Below, piece by piece: positions 1 through 10,812 of a DNA stretch of 64,000 nucleotides (the stretch's first letter is position 1; every line of letters starts with the position of its first letter). The position numbers and the translations under genes are program-made. The stretch comes from Rugalucina vietnamica (lineage: Eukaryota; Mollusca; Bivalvia; Lucinida; Lucinidae), in assembly GCA_964017185.1 (NCBI GenBank), contig OZ024870.1, positions 32,759,621 through 32,823,620 of the forward strand, written 5' to 3'. The notes below the pieces were generated by a model. It did not search any database and was not told where the DNA came from. It saw only the letters and a program-made list of their open reading frames with translations.

Positions 1-1322
1 CTATAGCTCCATAAAAAGATTAAGACTGATTTGGATTATAGATCTTCCCGTTTTTTAAGGACGATCATGATTGTTCCTATACCGAACAAAAACAAAAGAA
101 ACACACCAATTATATATTCCACTAAATTTTGAGCAAACTATGATTTATTCAGAAATCATTGCATTTTCTGTATCTGCATTAGATATTAGACTTCTAAATG
201 CAAGAAACCAATTTTCAGTTTAATAAGTATTTCCGGAGTTACTCGATGCCAACCACAGGCATGGTGAAAGCAGTAAAACATACAGTGTGCATGCGCAAGC
301 ATTAAACTAATGGCACGATTTAAATCAGCTATAACCACCCCGTTCAAAATCAACATGTACCGCTCAGCAGATAACACAAACATTAAAGAAATAAAATGAA
401 TAAAATTAAATTCATCCCCCTTTCAATTAAACATATAGTGATTTTGATGGTTTTAATTACGAGCTTGTTTGTTGTGGAACTTCATTTTTTTCCATAAATT
501 TTAGAGCGGGAGCACCTTGTTTCTTGATGATTTGGAGGTTAAAATGTGTGCGCATGTGCAGTACAAATCTTTCCCGATTTGCATTATTTAAGACAACAAA
601 ACTTTCTCATGAAAATCAATGTTTTGCATGTTATACCCTATTATCCCATGAATAGGAATCATACAGCAACACAACTAACATAGTCGTTTTACCCTTAAAC
701 TCGAAAAATCTTTGGTGACCTATTGTTGTGTTTCTTTTTTTGTTCAGAATATCATTTCTTAAATTGTACACAGTATGGGGGAAATAATTTACTTATTTCG
801 ATTATCATATTAATTTTAGATGAAATTCATCATGTATTACTTTAGCTGTTTATGGAGTAACATACATTTATCATCAACCTTAAATTTACTACTGAAAATA
901 AGTCTGATGTATCTGCAATGCCCTATAAAGAAAAACTGCTTTTGCTTCAGTTTAAATACATTCCCTCCACTTATGATTTTTTTTTAAGTTTGGTCTTTAT
1001 CAGCTTTGTGTGTCTGGACAACATTGCCTCAATTTGCCTTTGTCAAACCTAGCTGAAATCTCCAAAAAAGGTTTCATCACAATAACATTTCCATGAAATG
1101 CATACACCTTGAACCCCATTTTTAAGAAATAAAACTCGGGTATAAAGGGGTATACAGTTTTTCTTATTTTTGATCTAAAACATAGATTGTGGGCACTTCT
1201 TAGAACCGCCTTATTATTTTAAATATATGAAAAATTACTGAACAATTTTTTTTACTTTATCTCTGTATATTGCATGGGCAAGTTTTCGTCTATCAATGCA
1301 GCTCATTAAAAGCAGGACCAAC
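1..1322. other. AT-rich non-coding stretch inside or beyond GALC intron 6
   Basis: No exon of the GALC gene or any other recognisable coding sequence was found here on either strand. The next GALC exon (the part after the catalytic acid/base exon) should lie to the left of the window. The sequence is simple AT-rich DNA without a clear repeat family. Confidence 0.5.
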
Positions 1323-4300
1323 CTTGAGATACTTGGCATTGTAGTTCTGTTCATTCCATTCCTGTAACAAAGATATAAACAGCCATTTCACAAACATGTC
1401 AATGCAATGAATACTGCATATATGAGTACTCCTTTCAAGTGCATCATTAACTAGAGAATCAAGAATGTAACATTTGGTGTAATCTGGTAAAGATATTAAA
1501 AGTTACAATCAGAGTGTCATGTTGAGCAAAAGAAGAATACATGTAACAATAATTAAAAATGTTATGCTAAAAATTGTCAATTTTACATGTGTACGAAAAT
1601 TAACAGAACATCGCAAAAGTAAGTCAACGATGTTTACCCCAATATAATCAATGGTAAGGTTATGGTATTTCTTGGCTCCCTGGATCCACTTGACAATGTA
1701 GTTGACTGTAAGTTCAGGGTAGGTGTACGGAGACTTGGTACCATTCCCAACATAACCAGATAGCACCCAGGGCAGGCCGTACAGCTTAATATCTGGATTC
1801 CTCTGATAAAGATAAGACAAAGATTATACAATAAAGTGGTTGACACTTAACTTTGACATAAGCTTGAGATAATGTTTTCTTACATACCTCTATCATAAAG
1901 ATAGAAAAATTCCGGTATTTTGGTGGTGGTAGATAAATCGATCTTACACTGCTGGCTTGGTTGCTCATGCAAGATAAGAAAAGCACGCGATATAATTCGA
2001 TCGTTTCTACTGCTTGCAGCAATGGCGTTCACCAAAACTTGACAAAAGTGATGTTTTTCACAGCGAGTATTCTTGAATCACGCTCGTTTTAAAATAAAAA
2101 CAATTAAAAACTACATCTCTATTGACTTTGACAACGATTTATTTACATATGACGTCACATCCGTAATATGCACAACGTCACAAGGGTTAAAGCACGGTAC
2201 CAGGTTACGTTACCGGTAAAAGGATAAAATCGGAGTATGTAAGAAAAAGAATCGATCATGGGTGTCCAGTGGAGAAAGGAAAATCCCAACCCTCGGGTCC
2301 ACCGTTCCAGTGGGAAACTCGGCGAGCCTCGTTTCCCACTGGAACGGGTGGACCCTCGGGTTGGGATTTTCCTATCTCCACTGGACACCCATGATGGATT
2401 CTATTTTGGAAAATGATCAAACAAAATTCAATGCATTTAATTACTATAAATTTTGATTTCTTAATATCTGCATTCATACACTCACTTTAGAGACACTAAT
2501 TGAAGTTCATTTTTGGTTTTTAGTTTTCATATTCAATTTTGAACTTAAAATCCTTTATGCAGTATCTAACCTGCATATGACTATCTGCTCATATCAAATC
2601 AGAGGGTACCAGAAATACAATAATAATTTGAGCCGTGATGGCCGTGAGACAACCAGTCTCAAGGGTTTTTGACCAGGTCCTCCACAAAGTGACCTGTGCA
2701 ATCGCAGAACAAGACTAGAGCCTTGAAATTTCGGATATAAGAAGAAGAGATAGTACTATAGGTGAAGCAAAACAAAAGCTCATCAGAAGTGCAGTTAATG
2801 CACATCTAGTCTACGACTTTGTTTTCACACAGGCAACAATCCAGTTTTCTCATGGCACAGTTAAATTCAAAATTACCTTTTTAGCTTCTTTCATCATCCA
2901 CCATTCATACCCTCTCTGATAATTCTCATCCCCATCAAAATACATGTGGGTAGCCTCACTCCCAACTAGAAAAAAAAATGGAAAGACACATATTTGGAAA
3001 TGTCCATTTCTATCATGCCAGTTGGTTATCACACAGAAGATCAGGGTCTATACTGTATACATGCAATTCATTTTCTATAATATTAATACATCTAGGGCCA
3101 GTAGTTCAAAATTAACGATGTTGTTAGTTAATGATTCGTTAAAATTTCAAATGGCAATACATGTATTACAAATACACTGTTATTTTTGTTGAAAAAATGT
3201 GAGAATCCTTTGCACAAATGTTATGAAATAAAGTGTAGGTGTTGCTTAGTTCTGTATCAAGACGATAACAGGAAATAAAATATCAAGACGATAACAGGAA
3301 ATAAAAAAATCATAAATGACATTTACCATGAGAAAATAAGCATTTCTCACACATATAAATTACTGCCATTAGGCTATTTCATGACGAGAGGCTTTGTTGT
3401 TGTTCTGTCTTAATCATGAAATAGTAGTAAATTGTATAATTGTTAATTTCTTAAGAAATTTCAAGCATCCAGCCAATATATGTGCCTATATATACAGCCT
3501 ACTTTATGAAGAAGAGAAGAAGAAGAATGATTTATTCACGACTTAAACATACAGTTTCTCGTCGTTACAACACAATGTAAACATTTGTGAGTGAGTTCAT
3601 AAGGATATGTATGGCATAGATATATGTTAACTAAGCACACGCATCTTATGAATTAGATATTTAATGCTACAGGGTGTTAAGAAAGTTCGAAGACATTGAA
3701 ATATTCCTTATAACTTCATAATGAATAATAACACAATCTAAAAAATCAACACAGTTAAAACCCATTTCAATATCAGTTTGCACAGTATAATAGAACTTCT
3801 ACAACTTCTGTTTTGACTGATTAATATTACAATTTTTAAGTCAGGGTGCCACAGCTTTCCGCATTTTCTATGAGATTTGCGTAAAAGGGGGGTGGCATAT
3901 TAAACATAATTTAAAATATTCACAATTTATATCAGGGAGCATAAAATATCTTTAAGTGATAGTCACTGTTCTAAAGGTCACGATGAACATAATAGTTATT
4001 TTAAGATAGTTCAGAACACATAATTTTTTATCAATTGAAAAAAAACATGATTTTCGATCAGAAAAACTGTGGGTGTTTTGATAGGGGGTAGGGGTAATCA
4101 AGACTAAACGGAAACAAAAAAAAAATGATGCAAATAATACCCATAAAATATTTCATATTATGTATGCAGTGTCCGGATAGTTAATAGAATTGTTAAAAAA
4201 TGTTCATTTTCTAGATTATAAGGTTAGAATTCATCAAACATTAAAGCTGACCCTAAAAAGTGGCAAAAATAGAGTAAAATGACGAAAATTGAGAATTTTG

Positions 4301-7171
4301 TTAACAATATAACATTTTTACTGGCATGGGCACCGTAAACCACAACAATACACACGCCTGTAACAAATATTACCACACAATTCTGAATAAACTACTGTAT
4401 GTGTATGTTATATTCAAAATAATGACGTTTTTAATGCAAAATTTCATGTTGACGAAAGTGAGGGACAGGCTAAGGTATAATATGTTTTTCATGGAGTTTT
4501 GTTCAAATATAAGGAAGCAGCATCATCAAAAATGATTTTCCGTTATGCAACAACATATCTAATAACATTATATTAGAAAAGGAAATGACAATAACCACGC
4601 AGTTTCAAATGTTCATAAAATATTTACCTATACCCCCTACTATTTGTGGCCTAATTCAAGAATGGGGGTACCCTAAGACTTTGCTGAGCAAATTCCATAT
4701 AGTTTACTAGACAACAGAAAATGATGACTCAGATTAGCATAAAACATTCTTGACAATATTTGTAATCAATGTATTCGATGTGAATCCACTGGTATTCGAA
4801 ATTAAAACTGTTTCTTGGACAAGCACTGGTTAAACCCACTTTTTTCATTTTATGACACTCAATTCAGAAGAGCGGTCACTTATTTCTACTTGTATTTTTC
4901 TTATCAGTTTGCTATACAACAAAGTTTTGTCCATAATATCTTGTATTACATATTTTCAAGATTAAAATAAGAGTATATAATTATATCTAAATGCTTTATC
5001 TAACACTCAGTGTCCTTTTGAATAATGTCTTCGAATTTTCTTAACACCCTGTAAACGTCTCTCGAATGATTCTTTTATAAATTTGCACAAGTTTAACAGA
5101 ATTGTCTTATTTCTAGACCTCAAAAAATCACAAAGTTTATATACACTTGGTCTCAGAATATAAGGAGGTTTTATATATTTGACTCTAATATCCTGTAATA
5201 AAGGACACTGGCATATAAAATGAAACTCATCGTCAATCTGTCTTTTGTCACAATACAAACATAGTCTTTCAGCTCTATCTATACGATGCCTCCCATATCT
5301 CGCGGTCTCTATTCTAAGCGAATGGCTCGAAAGTCTTAATTTCGTTAATAAATGTCTTAAAGGTTTATCACGTACAATGTTAAGGTATGGTTCATATTCA
5401 AATTCACATTTGAAATTATTATATAAATCCAGTTTACTGTTAGTAATAATGTCACCTCTCCATGTTTGTTTAAAATTGTCAATAAGTCTCATTTTAAATA
5501 TGTTAATGAATGTATTTGGTTCAACACTATATGGATTAAACCACACATGACCAAAACCGAACTGGAATAAAAGTGTTTTCGTATTTGTAACCCAATTCGA
5601 TAATCCTTTATTGCAATCTTCTACGGAGATTGCATACACTGTTCGTAATATAATATTTGAGGAATACAACAATTTTAACCAATATCTGATTATTCTAATG
5701 TATCTCGAAATGTACAACGGGTACCGACACAATTCCCCTTTATGCGTAACCAGGTTGAAAAATGTGAACACATTACATTGCAATACTACTCAATTTAATT
5801 TTTAACTTACTGCCACTCTGCGAGCCACCACCTATCTCTACTTTCAGTATGTGTAATGCTGCTGCAAAGTTGGGCTGAAATGAATAATTATCCTTAGCTA
5901 ACTTATAAACACAAAGGAATCTGATTCAGACAATTCACCTACAAGATTTGTCTGCTTAGAGACTTCTCAGACTACAATTGAACCGTCCCGTGAGAAAACC
6001 AACAATGTGGTTTCCGAACAGGTTCGACACAAACGAAGCTGTATAAGCACAGAAGATCGCCAGAGGGTGGAAATTTTGGATTTAGAAAGTAGATGAATTG
6101 TACTATCTGTGTAGCGAAAACAAAGGCGCTGATCAGCTTCGCAGTTACTGCGAAGCTGATCTGTGCCTTTGTCTTCGCATATGCAAAATGTTGGTTTTCC
6201 CATGAGGCGGCTCAATTTAATATGACTTTCCATCCTCAGATTTAGATTGCATATAGGTGTAGCTGTTCAATATTAAATGGCAATGCATATCAAATGGCTG
6301 GAGTTTGTGCTGTATACATCAAATAACAAAAGCAAAACAACAGCTGATCATATGTGCAGTAACTGCACAGCTGATTTTCAAATATGCTAAAAACTTGAGG
6401 CTACCGGTAAATTAAAATCACAATGTTATTACCTTAAATAGATAGTCCAATATTTGGTCTCTCTGTTCCTTTGGATAACCTGGGAGAAGTTTGGAAGTAG
6501 CCTGAAATTTGTTTTAGAAAGGTTATCATACACACTTCATGGAAATACATCTCTTGAGCCTTACAAATTAAATTATTTTCTGAAAGAATTGTGTGACAGA
6601 CATGAACAAAAATATGGAGGAAAACTAATATGTGTCCATAAACTCGATATGATTAATAATGATACCCACCCCAAACTTTCTTAATCTTAATTACTTTTAT
6701 CTTTCATTCAAATAACGCAACATCTTTTCTGTTATCAAGTAAGGTAAAAATCTGACATTCTTTTCTGTTTTTAAAATACAACCAATAATGCTGTTGTGCA
6801 ATGCGCAAAAATTTGTAAGTGGTCTATGCTTTTATTATTACTTACCTACAATAACATTATAAACTGATTGTATACTTATTATAAGCACTTTTGTTTTTTG
6901 CCCTTCTGTCAAAGTAAGATAATTTTCTTCAACCTGTAGCCATAATTAGCCTCTTCTGATAGCTGAGCAAACTGGTTTGACATTTACTACCAGGCTGGAA
7001 AAACCCCAAACAGTATTTATAACATTGGTTTATGTTTTTTCTTACCCCTCCTCCACTGAGGCCCCCTATACCATCAAACGTTCTTCCTAGTCCACGGGAA
7101 TCATCAAAGGTGTACTGTGACAGGCCACCTGATGCCAACAACAGGAACAGAACAATGTGTTGCAAGTACAT
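1323..7171 (-). CDS. GALC: galactocerebrosidase (galactosylceramidase), six 5' exons, gene runs off the left edge
   Basis: GALC is the lysosomal glycosidase that removes galactose from galactosylceramide. Exons on the minus strand, all with GT-AG borders and matching phases: 7046-7171, 6433-6501, 5811-5874, 2877-2965, 1638-1802, 1323-1361. The ATG at 7171 begins a hydrophobic signal peptide ([16 protein letters not shown]) followed by the family N-terminus with [16 protein letters not shown]. Later exons give [44 protein letters not shown] and [18 protein letters not shown]. The Glu of the WNE motif corresponds to the acid/base residue of the GALC family; the exon with the nucleophile Glu is outside the window. 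Intron 3 contains a LINE fragment. Apart from truncation by the window the reading frame is intact. Identity rests on motif order remembered from vertebrate GALC; confidence is high. Confidence 0.93.
2255..2395. repeat. near-perfect palindrome (foldback MITE-like) in GALC intron 4
   Basis: The left arm starting ATCATGGGTGTCCAGTGGAG is repeated as its reverse complement ending at 2395, with arms of about 64 bp and a short GC-rich centre around 2320-2328. This looks like a small foldback transposon; no autonomous partner is in the window. Confidence 0.7.
2629..2857. mobile_element. degenerate copy of the abundant palindromic MITE (family M)
   Basis: It shows the family layout described at 33187-33425: GAGCCG end, AACCAGTCTC, GAAATTTCGGAT followed by AAGAAGAAGAG, and a closing CAGTTTTCTCATGGCAC. 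It is the most diverged copy and its central hairpin is damaged. Confidence 0.55.
3085..3215 (+). repeat. interspersed repeat shared with 53929-54040
   Basis: The stretch beginning AGTTCAAAATTAACGATG, with TACAAATACACTGTTATTTTT and ending GTGAGAATCCTTTGCA, recurs with few changes at 53929-54040. The second copy is followed by a palindromic continuation that is missing here. It lies in GALC intron 3. Confidence 0.6.
5007..5783 (-). pseudogene. LINE (non-LTR retrotransposon) ORF2 C-terminal fragment in GALC intron 3
   Basis: An open frame of about 258 codons encodes the region following the reverse transcriptase of an animal LINE: an arginine-rich segment ([19 protein letters not shown]) and a zinc-knuckle-like CLYC..HFICQC pattern (C-x2-C-x8-H-x4-C). 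The RT catalytic motif YXDD is absent, so this is a 5'-truncated copy, consistent with target-primed reverse transcription. A related tail on the opposite strand is at 41523-42086. It lies in the same orientation as GALC, 27 bp from exon 3. Confidence 0.75.
5970..6219. mobile_element. MITE family M copy in GALC intron 2
   Basis: Terminal inverted repeats run TTGAACCGTCCCGTGAGAAA to a matching CCCATGAGGCGGCTCAA. The internal hairpin is GATCAGCTTCGCAG / CTGCGAAGCTGATC (the TTCG stem class). Confidence 0.8.
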
Positions 7172-7198
7172 GCTTAAAGAAAGAAAAAACACTAGTAT

Positions 7199-7413
7199 TT
7201 GAGCTTTTGCATGAGAAAGCCAACGAATTGCATATGCAAAAACAAAGGCGCAGATAAGCTGATCAGCACCTTTGTTTTCGCCACGCGGATAGTACTATTC
7301 CTCTTCTACTTATATCCAAAGTTTCAAGCTTCTAGCTTTATGTACAGCCTTGTTTATGTCGAACCTGGACATAAACCTAAAATTGTTGGTTTTCTCATGC
7401 ACAGGCTCATTTA
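7199..7413. mobile_element. MITE family M copy directly upstream of the GALC start codon
   Basis: It has the family ends (TGAGC..GAGAAAGCCAAC to GTTGGTTTTCTCATGCACAGGCTCA) but the long internal stem is shortened to AGCTGATCAGC. It sits 28 bp 5' of the GALC ATG, between the start codon and the CRE/CCAAT block, so it probably forms part of the 5' leader or a leader intron. Confidence 0.75.
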
Positions 7414-7504
7414 GCACATGCAACATTGTATATTTACATTTTTCTAAAGCCTCCTTAGATGAACCATTAGATGTTCACCTGTATTCATACTTCCATGAAC
7501 AACA

Positions 7505-7620
7505 TTGTGTCACGCGACGTGACGTAATCCAAACTTGACGTCAAAAAACATGAATCTCGCCAATCTGATTGGACGTTGTAAACGTCGACGCCGTTCCGCT
7601 GTTTGAACACACACTGTGTG
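7505..7620 (-). promoter_or_regulatory. putative GALC promoter: CRE-like and CCAAT motifs
   Basis: A locally CpG-rich block about 340-450 bp upstream of the GALC ATG contains TGACGTAA (7520-7527), a full TGACGTCA (7536-7543), opposed CCAAT boxes (GCCAATCTGATTGG near 7558-7571) and the palindrome GTCACGCGACGTGAC (7509-7523). Such motifs recruit CREB/ATF, NF-Y and bHLH factors in animals. That they drive GALC is inferred from position only; no TATA box is obvious. Confidence 0.45.
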
Positions 7621-7702
7621 TAGATTCTCTGTTTGCTGGTAAATGTGACCGCTTTGGTGATTTTTCAACAAGCGATAGAGAGAAATGAATGTAAATATAA
7701 GC

Positions 7703-7851
7703 AATGAGTTTAATTTTTCTGTTGTTCATGGAGCTATGAACCGCAGTGGGTCGCTATCAAAGTTTACATGAACCCCTTCGGGGTTCATTCACTTTGCACG
7801 CGACCCACTGCGGTTCATAGCTCCATGAACACCAGAAAAATGAAATTCATT
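7703..7851. repeat. long palindrome with about 70-bp arms
   Basis: The arm containing GTTCATGGAGCTATGAACCG and CAGTGGGTCGC is repeated inverted; the centre is AACCCCTTCGGGGTT near 7772-7787. The outer 50 bp of each arm are almost identical. It is most likely a foldback or MITE insertion. Confidence 0.75.
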
Positions 7852-7859
7852 TCTTAAAT

Positions 7860-10185
7860 AAACTAAGTTACTTTAATGTACAATATGACACTTTAGACCA
7901 GAGGTGGGGTGTATTCAAATGGTGTGAGAAGTGTAGTCTTGTAAACAAAACCGATCAGGGGAATCCCCAATCCCTACGGTATGAAATATATGGAATACAA
8001 GAAGGAGCCCTGGTATCCTGGTCTATGAGAAGTGTAATGCAACATGCAGCAGAAACATGGGTAGTAACTGTGCCCCTATGAAATTTTTGGGCAGATTCTG
8101 CCTGTAAACGAGGTGGAAATAAATAAGGCATTTGATAATCATGTTTAAAAGAAAGCTTTTTTCATCTTGTTTCTGCATATGAGCTGGGAACCATCGACAT
8201 GAACAAGATGTTGACGTCATTATCCACGATCATGGAATGAAACATACATGTACGTTTGAATCAAGTGGTCACGTTTGTTTTAAAAAATCCTTGAAGGCAA
8301 GGTCCCCACATGACAACTGTTTACTGGAACAAATGAAAAACCTCTCACAGTCTATACTATCTGACTATGTAGTCATATGACCTGATGAATTTAGTTCTCT
8401 ACATTTCTGGATTCTGTCAAAATTATTTTAAGATTATTTAATGATCAGACATTTACTCTGAGGCAGATTCCAAGATCATAAACCGTGCAGACATTTTAAT
8501 GGCAAAAATTAATTTACCTTGATTGCAGCAATTAAAAGTAGAAGTATTTTCGGATGTGTGAACAATGAAATCTTAGTCTTGTTGTCTTCCTTGAGGGAGG
8601 ATGTAAACAGTCGCTTACATCAAATACATTTTAGTCGCTTATACCAATGACAAAATGAAACGAATAAAAACCGGAACCAATAAGCGACCCGGGACAAAAG
8701 GACATAAAAATAGTTCTTAAACATACAAGAGGAAGGCATCTTGTATAATGTTCAAATAATATGATCTTATAAAAATGTATACATAATCTTTTTTATGCAG
8801 AACTTTCAATTATTTTTGAAGCTTTATGAAATGCAAGGGCAGATCCAGGATTTCTAAAGAGGTGGTTCAAATGTAGAAAAGAGGGGTTTGTTTGCCTAAT
8901 TTCACACAAATTTCTTGAAAATGAAATAATTTGGGTCTAGAGGGGGGTTCAAACGAACCTCTTGAATCTGCCACTGAAATGCTAGATTTTAACATCAAGC
9001 CCCACAAAGCCGGGCATAGACCCCTGCATCTGATGCCAGAGAATGCATACTGACTCGAAGAAAATTTAAACAAAAAATAAGACAATTTTAAATATTTTTC
9101 TAGATTTTGACCACAAGCCTCTACCTCTGGCAAGGGTACCTACATGTATGCATGCTTGCTGGCAAGTGACTGTCAAGAATAGACATCTGTACAAATACTT
9201 ATATATACTAGAGTCAGTTTTTGGTGTAAACTTTTAACATCTTGTCCCATCCTGGGTCTTTGACCTCGGGGTTTGATGCCACAGAATGAAAGAAAACCCT
9301 TCAGGGTACCTACTATATATGGTGCAATTATGACTGCTTTCTGTTCAGAGTTATGAAGATGACTTCAAAACAAAAGGATATATCTAAATTGTTCTGATGA
9401 GGGGCACCTGAGATTTGGTATTTAAAATGGCATTTGATTAAGGCAAGTTTGGCCATGGGAAAAAATAACTTGACCTTGAATACTCACAAGACTTCATTTT
9501 TTCAATCAACTGTCTGTATCTATATTACCAATGTTTGCTTCCACTCTTTCCCACTGAAAAGCCTGTGTGACTAAATTTGATCTTGTCATAAAATAGGTCA
9601 AGGTCAACCAAAGGTCATAATTTATACTATGATGGGCCAGTCTCTGATGCTTACATACTTAAGTTTCATTTAAATCAGTCCCCCACTTCTGGTAGTGGAG
9701 ATGGAAATGACATGAACCCTGCACTTCCGGATACAAGTATGAAACTTGGCAGATGTGTTATTTGAAATTTTCTCGTTAGCCAATCAAAATTAATCCAATT
9801 TTCAAGATGACGGCTTAAAAATCCAAGATGGCTGCCAAAATAAACATAAAATCAGGATATTACGTTCTAATCACTTGCAAAATTAAAAATAATGATGAAA
9901 ATGACATTTTTGGATTAGTTCTAACTTCAGAATACTATTCAATGTAAAATAAACATTGTTATCTTAAAGGAAAATAAAATGTGGGGCCCACAATGGGGAA
10001 AATTAACGATAATATGTTGAAATAGCTGCTTTGCAACAATACACCTTATAAACTAAAGTTAAACCAATCTAAATTCATTTCTTATAGTTAAGAGCAATTA
10101 AATAATGAATTATTATGTTTATCCTTCAATAGATATTGGAAAAAAGTCTCTTTGAAAAATGGGGTGCTGATTAGGGGGCAAGTAA
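7860..10185. other. intergenic, no gene; contains diverged interspersed repeats
   Basis: No supported coding frame is present. Positions 9590-9770 (GGTCAAGGTCAACC, ACTTCCGGATACAAGTATGA) match, in reverse orientation, parts of 16340-16760, so a diverged copy of that repeat family lies here. The remainder is AT-rich DNA. Confidence 0.5.
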
Positions 10186-10297
10186 TGTATGAAAAATATT
10201 AGTGTTGCTAATTTGCAGAATCATGAAATCTTAAAAAAATACTTGAAACTAGGAGATTTGTACTGGGCAATACTTACTGCACTGCACACACAGCTTT

Positions 10298-10299
<2 letters not shown>

Positions 10300-10392
<93 letters not shown>

Positions 10393-10411
10393 GATAATAA
10401 TATTAATAAAT
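10300..10411. repeat. (AAT)n/(ATT)n trinucleotide microsatellite, palindromic
   Basis: About 16 AAT units are followed directly by about 16 ATT units, so the tract can fold on itself. A short AAC/ACT tract follows at about 10533-10582. Both lie between the GALC region and the FEN-like frame. Confidence 0.9.
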
Positions 10412-10812
10412 GATGAAATTACCAGCAAATAATATGCAAAGACGCTGCTTAGCATGATATTAAAACTGACGTTTCCTGCTGGTGCTTCAAAAGAGGGTTT
10501 TTTTCTCGTCATCATTGAAAAGAGAAACAAGAACAACAAAAATAATAACAACAACAACAACTACTACTACTACTTCTACTACACATTAAATAGTATGCTT
10601 ATACATCATTTGTAAATTTGTTTGCATACTTCTGCAGCTTTAGATCAAAGTATATTAAAAACAAACTTAAGTACAAAGCCTTGATATAATCAAAGCAAAC
10701 AAGTAACCAGGTAATCCCAATTACATTGATTCAGTCTTGGTATATTGTTACCCTAAACCTTTCTGTTTTGTCATATTTCAACGAAATAGTGAATAGATAT
10801 ACCAGATAGTGT

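Noticed and set aside
10300..10582. CRISPR-like or regulatory array at the AAT/ATT tract
   Set aside because: It is a plain trinucleotide microsatellite, and the window is eukaryotic.
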